Below, piece after piece: positions 58,769-64,000 of a stretch of 64,000 nucleotides of DNA (position 1 is its first letter; every line of letters begins with the position of its first letter). The position numbers and the translations under genes are program-made. Source of the stretch: Flavobacterium sp. Root901 (GTDB taxonomy: Bacteria > Bacteroidota > Bacteroidia > Flavobacteriales > Flavobacteriaceae); the NCBI RefSeq assembly GCF_001429765.1, contig NZ_LMJB01000007.1, positions 184,780-248,779 on the forward strand. Direction: 5' to 3'. Below the pieces are notes generated by a model. The model was not told the origin of the DNA, did no database searches, and was given only the letters and a program-made list of their open reading frames with translations.

Positions 58769-59499
58769 TGGCAATATTAAGATGTATAGCAGTAGACGAT
58801 GAACCTCTTGCATTAAAATTGGTCGAAACTTTTATTGAGCAGACTCCTTTTTTACAATTAACGGCAAGCTGCGACAATGCGGTTGAAGCCATGGGGCTAA
58901 TCAGGGAAAAACAGCCTGATTTGGTTTTTCTGGATATTAATATGCCCAATTTAACGGGAATGGAACTCGCGCGGCTCTTACAGGAACAGCCCGGACAGGT
59001 GCCAAAAATTGTTTTTACAACTGCTTACAATCATTATGCAATTGAAGGTTATAAGGTTAATGCTGTAGATTATCTTTTAAAACCTTTTAGTTACGAAGAA
59101 TTTTTGCGTGCGGCGAATAAAGTTATGCAGATAACGGAGGAAGCATCCGGCAGTCATCATTCTGTTGCTGCAGATGACGAATTTATATTTTTAAAAGTCG
59201 AATATCAATGGGTTCGCATTTCGTTTAAAGATATTCTGTACATAGAAAGCTTAAAAGATTATGTAAAAGTGCATTTAGACGATTCTCAAAAAGCACTGCT
59301 GTCTTTAATTTCTTTAAAAGCACTGGAAGAAAAAATGCCATCGTTGAAATTCATGAGAGTACACCGCTCTTTTATTGTTTCTTTGGAAAAAATAAATGCC
59401 ATAACAAAAAATTCAATTTTCATTGGAAAAACAGAAATCACTGTTGGCGAACAATACAAAGAAACTTTTAAAACAATTGTGGACAAATGGCTGAAATAA
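58768..59499 (+). CDS. LytTR-family response regulator
   Basis: 243 aa. Receiver domain 1-120 with acidic pocket Asp10-Asp11 and phospho-acceptor Asp56 (VFLDINMP), then LLKPFSYEEF. The LytTR DNA-binding domain spans about 140-243 (DILYIESLKDYVKVHL, FMRVHRSFIVSLEKI). Cotranscribed with the kinase by a 1-bp overlap. The efflux operon next door is the obvious candidate target. Confidence 0.94.
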   Translation: MAILRCIAVDDEPLALKLVETFIEQTPFLQLTASCDNAVEAMGLIREKQPDLVFLDINMPNLTGMELARLLQEQPGQVPKIVFTTAYNHYAIEGYKVNAVDYLLKPFSYEEFLRAANKVMQITEEASGSHHSVAADDEFIFLKVEYQWVRISFKDILYIESLKDYVKVHLDDSQKALLSLISLKALEEKMPSLKFMRVHRSFIVSLEKINAITKNSIFIGKTEITVGEQYKETFKTIVDKWLK

Positions 59500-59517
59500 A
59501 TTGAAATTTTTAATATC

Positions 59518-59811
59518 ATGGAAAAAAAATCAAACAAATATTATTTAACTCTTAGCCTTAAAGAATATGCAAATGGCGACACCAAGCCAGCAAAAGAACT
59601 TGGAATTGAATTTGATAATCACGATGAAATCTTTGGGATTATTCAAAGAATTAAAGATAAAAACATATTTGAAAGTCCATCAGAAGCTACACAATTTGCA
59701 ATTGGGCTAAAACTCTTCAGCGAAATAAAATTAAAACACCGAAACAATCCTTTATTCAGCGAACTGAACGAGGTGTTTCCTATTTTTATGAAAAAACTAA
59801 AAAGCTTGTAA
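59518..59811 (+). CDS. DUF3861-domain protein
   Basis: 97-aa cytoplasmic protein. KYYLTLSLKEYANGD at the start and PLFSELNEVFPIFMKKLKS at the end match the DUF3861 family. Function unknown. 18 bp after the regulator on the same strand and possibly cotranscribed. Confidence 0.82.
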   Translation: MEKKSNKYYLTLSLKEYANGDTKPAKELGIEFDNHDEIFGIIQRIKDKNIFESPSEATQFAIGLKLFSEIKLKHRNNPLFSELNEVFPIFMKKLKSL

Positions 59812-59863
59812 TTAATACAGACTTTAGTTTAATCATGAAATAAAAATAACGATACAATCCTAT

Positions 59864-59894
59864 AAAAAAACGCCTCATATTATGAGGCGTTTTT
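59864..59894. terminator. Bidirectional terminator (GCCTCA stem)
   Basis: AAAAAAACGCCTCATA-TTATGAGGCGTTTTT between convergent DUF3861 and redoxin genes. Confidence 0.92.
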
Positions 59895-59914
59895 AACAAA
59901 TTAAATTCTGGTAA

Positions 59915-60526
59915 TTAAGCTTTTGCTTTTCTTTTTACTGTACAGCCAATTTCTTTAGTCTGTGTTACAGCCGGTTTTTGACCTCTTTGCAGTGATGCAA
60001 TTACATCTTCTGCATATTTTGCTTTGTCAGCTTTTGTTCCTTCCGGATCATTATCAATTGCTCCCACATATTCTACTACATTTCCTTTTGCCGATTTAGA
60101 AACGATAAAAACATGCGGTGTACGTTTTGCTCCATATTCGTCGGTAATTTTTTGTCCTGCATCAAATAAATAAGGGAAAGGATATTTTTTCTCTTTAGCC
60201 AAATCCTGCATTTTGTTGAAAGTATCTGCTGTAGAAGCTTCCGGATCGTTTGGATTAATTGCAATTACCGGATATCCCTGAGGTCTGTATTTTTTATCTA
60301 AATCGATAATTCTTTGTTCGTAACCAACTGCGTATGGACATGTATTGCAAGTAAAAACGATGATATATCCTTTTGCATTTGGAAAACTTGCAAAAGAAAC
60401 TTCTTTATTGTCTACATTTTTTAGTTTGAAATCGGGTGCTGTATCTCCGGCTTTGAGAGTTGCAGTTTGCGCCTGAGCAAAAAAGGCAGAAAATGCCAGT
60501 ACTAATAAAAGGATTATTTTTTTCAT
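59915..60526 (-). CDS. Exported thioredoxin-fold protein (redoxin/AhpC-TSA-like)
   Basis: 203 aa. Residues 1-20 are a signal peptide. The redoxin domain starts GDTAPDFKLKNVDNKEVSF, with the active Cys pair CNTC at 60-63 followed by PYAVGYEQR, a variant typical of this family of extracytoplasmic thioredoxin-like proteins. It probably acts as a periplasmic thiol oxidoreductase or peroxidase. Three bp from the TlpA-like gene, so they form an operon. Confidence 0.88.
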   Translation of the reverse strand: MKKIILLLVLAFSAFFAQAQTATLKAGDTAPDFKLKNVDNKEVSFASFPNAKGYIIVFTCNTCPYAVGYEQRIIDLDKKYRPQGYPVIAINPNDPEASTADTFNKMQDLAKEKKYPFPYLFDAGQKITDEYGAKRTPHVFIVSKSAKGNVVEYVGAIDNDPEGTKADKAKYAEDVIASLQRGQKPAVTQTKEIGCTVKRKAKA

Positions 60527-60529
60527 GGT

Positions 60530-61006
60530 TTACAGTTTTTTATATTCAGTTAATAATTGTTCGTAGGTAAATTCGCTTTCTACAAATTTTCGTTTATCGC
60601 CTTTGATGAAAAGTGTTGCCGGAATACTTCCTGACCACGAAGGATCAATCCTGTCAATAAATTCCTGAGGGCTGCTTTCATTCAAAAGAAATACTTCATT
60701 TTTCAGTTTTTTTCTTTTTACAAAGGGCACTACATTTGAAGTCAATTTCGATTTAAAATCAAGACTAACCAATAAAACCGCCAGTTTATCTGATTTGTTT
60801 TCTGCGCTTAATTTTTCAAAATGAGGTAATTCTTTGATACACGGTGCGCACCATGTTGCCCAAAAATTAACGACATACGTACTGTCTTTCCCATTTTTGA
60901 TTCTTTCGTTTAGCTGATTAATGTTTAACAGCTTCACATTCTGACTATAAGCGGAAATTGAAAAAACGCCAAATAGAAACAGACAGAAAAAAGGCTTTAT
61001 TTTCAT
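60530..61006 (-). CDS. TlpA-like thiol-disulfide oxidoreductase
   Basis: From the ATG at 61006 the protein is 158 aa with signal peptide MKIKPFFCLFLFGVFSISAY. The longer in-frame start (61102) adds 32 residues that would bury this signal. The active site is FWATWCAPCIKELPHF (Cys53 and Cys56). Predicted periplasmic reductase working with the downstream redoxin. Confidence 0.88.
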   Translation of the reverse strand: MKIKPFFCLFLFGVFSISAYSQNVKLLNINQLNERIKNGKDSTYVVNFWATWCAPCIKELPHFEKLSAENKSDKLAVLLVSLDFKSKLTSNVVPFVKRKKLKNEVFLLNESSPQEFIDRIDPSWSGSIPATLFIKGDKRKFVESEFTYEQLLTEYKKL

Positions 61007-61137
61007 AAGGTACAACGCTTTAGGATTAATTTGTGCCTTACAAATATAAAAGAATGAAATCTTACTTTTTGTTAATGAAAGTTTAATGAAGTGAAAATTC
61101 ACCCAAAACGAAGTTTTGAGGTTTTAAAATAACTATT

Positions 61138-61518
61138 TTATTTTTTATTGGTAAATGAAATTGTTTCCATATTACTCATATTTACCATAGATAAAATGCC
61201 GTTTTTATTTTCGTTTATGGACTTTATTTTAAAACAAAATTCATTTCCTTCTTTGTCCATTAAGGTTATAAATTCTGCATTATCATCTGAGTTATTCTGG
61301 CAGCTGTGTGAAATTGTGTACCGATACATGACTTTAAAAACATCATTATTATAATTATACACTTTTCCATCCTGAGAAAATACCCATTTTATGTTTGGAT
61401 TGACATCGGAATACCAGGAACCTATAATTTTTTTTGATGAAGGATCTTCAGGCTGATTTTGTGCAAAAACTACAGAAAATTGTAATAATAACAATAAAAT
61501 TGAAAATAGCTTTTTCAT
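61138..61518 (-). CDS. Small secreted lipocalin-like protein
   Basis: 126 aa from the Met giving MKKLFSILLLLLQFSVVFAQ, a clear signal peptide. The body (IIGSWYSDVNPNIKWVFSQD, FCFKIKSINENKNGIL) reads as an antiparallel beta-barrel of the lipocalin-like type found in Bacteroidetes. Function unknown. Confidence 0.72.
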   Translation of the reverse strand: MKKLFSILLLLLQFSVVFAQNQPEDPSSKKIIGSWYSDVNPNIKWVFSQDGKVYNYNNDVFKVMYRYTISHSCQNNSDDNAEFITLMDKEGNEFCFKIKSINENKNGILSMVNMSNMETISFTNKK

Positions 61519-61753
61519 ATTTTTTATTTTTAAATTAGGTTTATTTTTCAAAAAAAAGTTCTAACTGCCTAAAAACCGAATTAATGATTTTCCTTTTTGA
61601 AAATGATGAGTAATTGCAGTTAAACTTTGCGTAAAATTATAAATTTAAACCTAAAACATAAGAAACACATTATTTTAAAAAAAGGAAAACTTGAAAAAAA
61701 GACAACAAAAATGGTTTGCTTAAACTATATTTCGACAGAATATTTAAGAAACT

Positions 61754-61784
61754 AAAAAGCCACAAGAAATTCCCGTGGCTTTTT
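61754..61784 (-). terminator. Terminator after the CinA-type gene
   Basis: AAAAAGCCAC ... GTGGCTTTTT with an 11-nt loop, 29 bp past the stop of the minus-strand gene. Confidence 0.85.
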
Positions 61785-61812
61785 ATATAAAAATAAAATT
61801 AAAGTTTTTCTC

Positions 61813-62286
61813 TTAAACTTCTTTCAAAATCAAATCGGCAACAACGTCAATTGCCTGATCAATTATGCTTTCTGCACTTCCTTTAAATTCATATCTTTTT
61901 GCAATTTCTTTATCAGGGAAAACAATATGAATAAAAATAGTTCCAACAGGTTTTCCTTTCCTTTCACTTCCACCCGGCGTGGTTAATCCGGTTAGAGCAA
62001 CGCAGATATCAGAATTTATATAACGGTAAAAATTCTGAGCCATTAACTTTGTGACTTCTGCCGACTCAGCACTATATTTTTCAATAGTACCCCACGGAAT
62101 ATGCAGTAAATCTTCTTTCATTGACGAATGGTAACACACCATTCCTCCTATTAAGATTTTTCCGGAATTAAAGACTGTCGAAAATTCATAACTCATTTTT
62201 CCTGCCGAAGCACTTTCTACAAAAGTTATGGTTAGTTTTTTCTCAATTAACGCTTTGCAGCATGCCGTTACTTTATCAGATGCCAT
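61813..62286 (-). CDS. pncC: CinA C-terminal-type nicotinamide-nucleotide amidohydrolase
   Basis: 157-aa cytoplasmic single-domain protein. Family stretches: TFVESASAGKMSYEF (active-site Ser region), VCYHSSMKEDLLHIP, AQNFYRYINSDICVALTGLTTPGG and GKPVGTIFIHI. It is predicted to deamidate NMN. The normal TGxAGPGGGT loop is TGLTTPGGSERKG here, a mild variation. Confidence 0.85.
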   Translation of the reverse strand: MASDKVTACCKALIEKKLTITFVESASAGKMSYEFSTVFNSGKILIGGMVCYHSSMKEDLLHIPWGTIEKYSAESAEVTKLMAQNFYRYINSDICVALTGLTTPGGSERKGKPVGTIFIHIVFPDKEIAKRYEFKGSAESIIDQAIDVVADLILKEV

Positions 62287-62442
62287 ATAATTAATTTTAA
62301 ATTATACACTTTTTATAGTCAAATGTATAATGTTTGCAAAACTAAAACTTATATAATTTCCTACAATCATTACATTATAAGTAACTGTTAATTATACAAC
62401 TATAATTTATTTTCCTGTAATAAGAAGCGGGTGCTTAGATGC

Positions 62443-62450
62443 TAAATTTG
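62443..62450 (+). promoter_or_regulatory. -7 element before the small-protein run
   Basis: TAAATTTG is a perfect TAnnTTTG, 25 bp before the ATG at 62476. No matching -33 TTTG at 19 nt is visible; AAGCGGGTGCTTAG lies there instead. Confidence 0.35.
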
Positions 62451-62475
62451 TAAAACACATTTAAAATTACACGCC

Positions 62476-62640
62476 ATGAAAAATACAGTTCAAAATACTA
62501 ATAATGTAAATGCCGCAAAAATAACCGGTACTGAAACAAAAGTACAAGACGACAAAACTGCAGGAAAAAATACTGTAACGAAAACAACAGTTAAACCTTC
62601 TGCAAAGGATATGAAGGATTCACTTCCTACAAAAAAATAA
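62476..62640 (+). CDS. 54-aa Lys/Thr-rich hypothetical protein
   Basis: Hand-translated: starts MKNTVQNTNNVNAAKITGTE and ends AKDMKDSLPTKK. Charged, hydrophilic, with no signal peptide or membrane segment; probably disordered. First of four small genes in the same direction, 25 bp before the next. Function unknown. Confidence 0.55.
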   Translation: MKNTVQNTNNVNAAKITGTETKVQDDKTAGKNTVTKTTVKPSAKDMKDSLPTKK

Positions 62641-62665
62641 TTATTAATCTAAAAAAAACAGCGTT

Positions 62666-63154
62666 ATGGAAAAGCAAAATAACTTCGAATACGGACAAAC
62701 AGACCCTGATTTTATAGATCAAAATACTTTAGTAGACGGAAATCAGGCTGACGAAAAATACCAACAGGAATTTAAACCAAGAAGTAATTCTGAGTTTGGT
62801 GAAAGTGATCCGGATATTATGGAACAAAATACACTAATTGATAACGATTATGCAAGAGATGAAGATCCTTATCAATATCAGGAAGAATTTATAGAAGATC
62901 TTAGTCAGGCTGTAAATGATTTTAAGGAAAACGAAACTTTCAGAGCAGAAAATATTCCGAATGAAGAACGAATTGTCAACGAAGATAATTTAGTTACCAA
63001 TGATGGAAATAATAGTGAATTTGAGAATGATGAAGACATTGATACGGAAACTGATTATGAAAATGATTTAGAGAAAGACGGTGACCTTGATAATGATGAA
63101 GAATTAAATGATTTTGATGCAGAACATTATCCGGAAAACCACCCTCGAGAATAA
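62666..63154 (+). CDS. Acidic repeat-containing hypothetical protein
   Basis: 162 aa, extremely acidic and without predicted structure. Residues about 5-22 (FEYGQTDPDFIDQNTLVD) recur at about 45-62 (EFGESDPDIMEQNTLID), each followed by a YQ(Q/E)EF motif, so the N-terminal half is an internal duplication of about 40 residues. The C-terminal half is Asp/Glu/Asn-rich. Function unknown. Confidence 0.7.
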   Translation: MEKQNNFEYGQTDPDFIDQNTLVDGNQADEKYQQEFKPRSNSEFGESDPDIMEQNTLIDNDYARDEDPYQYQEEFIEDLSQAVNDFKENETFRAENIPNEERIVNEDNLVTNDGNNSEFENDEDIDTETDYENDLEKDGDLDNDEELNDFDAEHYPENHPRE

Positions 63155-63175
63155 TCAAACTTTTAAGATTAGTTT

Positions 63176-63592
63176 ATGTCTTTACCAGATCAAATCATAT
63201 GGCTTTTTGTACTGGCTGTCCCAATATCTTGTATTAGCTGGACTGTTACGCACGAAGAAATTTTTAGAGAACCTCATGAATGGTGTGTTAATCGCTCCAA
63301 AAATGGCCGATTATTACTCACCCGTAAGTTCTTTTATCTTTTTACCTGCGAATATTGTTTTAGTCATTATGTTACAATTGCATTTTTGATTTTTACTGAT
63401 TATAAAATTTTGTTAAACGACTGGCGCGGTTATATTTTGGCCGGATTTTCGCTGGTATTTGTAGCAAATATCTATATGAGCCTTTTTGCCCTTCTTCGAC
63501 AAGCCATTAAAAAAGAAAAAGTAGAAATTGAAAAAATTGAGACTGAAACTGATCTCGAAAAAAATAGCACAAATAAAAATACGTTAAATTAA
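63176..63592 (+). CDS. Small membrane protein with CEYC motif
   Basis: 138 aa. Helices at about 6-24 (IIWLFVLAVPISCISWTV), 56-74 (after the TCEYCFSHY motif) and 85-107 (GYILAGFSLVFVANIYMSLF), then a charged Lys/Glu tail. The Cys pair and adjacent His suggest a metal or redox site at the membrane face. I do not recognise a named family. Confidence 0.65.
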   Translation: MSLPDQIIWLFVLAVPISCISWTVTHEEIFREPHEWCVNRSKNGRLLLTRKFFYLFTCEYCFSHYVTIAFLIFTDYKILLNDWRGYILAGFSLVFVANIYMSLFALLRQAIKKEKVEIEKIETETDLEKNSTNKNTLN

Positions 63593-63604
63593 ATAATAAA
63601 AATC

Positions 63605-63826
63605 ATGGAAAATTTACAATTCATTGACCCTCTATTGCACGGAATCAAACCTATTGAAAATAGTACTGGAAATCTTTCTGTCAAACAGCTGACATTCGCG
63701 GGAATTGGTTCAATTTTAATTGGAGCAGTTTTAAAGAAAACCGGACACACTAAAGCTGCAGCAATTGTTGGAAGTTTAGCACTGCCACTATTATCTGCAG
63801 CAGTTTACAAAAAAGTAGCAAAATAA
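63605..63826 (+). CDS. Small glycine-zipper-like hypothetical protein
   Basis: 73 aa. Hydrophobic, small-residue-rich segments (LTFAGIGSILIGAVLKKTGH, then AAAIVGSLALPLLSAAVY) suggest one or two membrane-inserted helices. Thirteen bp after the preceding gene. Function unknown. Confidence 0.62.
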   Translation: MENLQFIDPLLHGIKPIENSTGNLSVKQLTFAGIGSILIGAVLKKTGHTKAAAIVGSLALPLLSAAVYKKVAK

Positions 63827-63852
63827 TAAAAGAAAAACGTTTGCTAATTGCG

Positions 63853-63890
63853 AAAATGCCCGTTAAGATTTTAAATCTAACGGGCATTTT
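63853..63890. terminator. Terminator closing the small-protein run
   Basis: AAAATGCCCGTTAAGATT-TTA-AATCTAACGGGCATTTT: long stem with one bulged A and T-runs in both directions. Confidence 0.9.
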
Positions 63891-63953
63891 CTATAAATAT
63901 CTAATTACTATAATTTAACTGCTGAGTTTTTTTACACAATGGGTAAAAATTAT

Positions 63954-64000
63954 TTAATTTGCCGGCAGATTAATATTTCCTTCTACCCAGTTTAATGCTT
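63954..64000 (-). CDS. Possible C-terminal end of a minus-strand gene
   Basis: The minus strand from the edge reads ALNWVEGNINLPAN then TAA. The composition is protein-like and the convergent terminator at 63853-63890 fits, but 15 codons are too few to identify or confirm a gene. Confidence 0.35.
   Translation of the reverse strand, partial: ALNWVEGNINLPAN

Noticed and set aside
63108..63389. 93-aa frame overlapping the acidic and CEYC-protein genes
   Set aside because: Overlaps two better-supported genes in another frame.

Overview
The window looks like chromosomal DNA of a Flavobacterium-type Bacteroidetes. It is AT-rich, its best promoter candidates fit the Bacteroidetes pattern (TTTG or TTG, 19 nt, TAnnTTTG), and many products carry Bacteroidetes-style signal peptides or lipoboxes. 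No rRNA, tRNA, CRISPR array, integrase or transposase was seen. The genus call is an inference from sequence style, not a database match.

Region 1 (1-22411, all minus strand) is a pectin / rhamnogalacturonan degradation locus. It holds a CE8 pectin methylesterase (cut by the left edge), GH127-type beta-L-arabinofuranosidase, PL1 pectate lyase, a DUF5703 six-hairpin-type protein, an SGNH sugar acetylesterase, GH106 and GH78 alpha-L-rhamnosidases, a GH2 beta-galactosidase and two beta-propeller glycosidase-like proteins. Nearly all are exported. No SusC/SusD pair, ECF sigma/anti-sigma pair or hybrid two-component sensor is present. An AraC regulator and a divergent MFS efflux protein (22850-24973) close the region.

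Region 2 (about 25000-28900) is accessory in character. A pyruvoyl decarboxylase with a PsiD-like N-terminal domain is flanked by two near-identical 130-bp repeats. A start-less XRE HTH remnant and an AT-rich orphan protein follow.

Region 3 (28966-50838) completes the pectin/deoxysugar theme: a sodium:solute symporter, a Gfo/Idh/MocA oxidoreductase, a secreted GH141-like beta-helix protein fused to an L-rhamnose-mutarotase-like domain, a GH28 polygalacturonase and a PL10 pectate lyase. Then comes a minus-strand set resembling non-phosphorylating L-fucose/L-rhamnose oxidation (amidohydrolase-type lactonase, two SDRs, zinc alcohol dehydrogenase, FAH-family hydrolase). Divergent from it is a plus-strand run: two solute-binding-protein folds without signal peptides, two paralogous class III CoA-transferases, another Gfo/Idh/MocA protein, a MaoC hydratase and a FucP-type permease. 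No sugar-acid dehydratase is visible. This CoA-transferase/cytosolic-binding-protein module is the best candidate for an undescribed system. A TGTAATCGATTACA operator-like palindrome at the polygalacturonase promoter recurs with one mismatch in the divergent 42502-42832 control region.

Region 4 (50917-64000) is housekeeping and envelope: a small secreted protein, an RND efflux operon divergent from a LytS/LytTR two-component pair, DUF3861, two thioredoxin-fold proteins, a lipocalin-like protein, a CinA-type amidohydrolase and a run of four small proteins.

Across regions 1-3 many intergenic spacers are filled by long imperfect palindromes of several unrelated sequence families, often nested. 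These are described individually.
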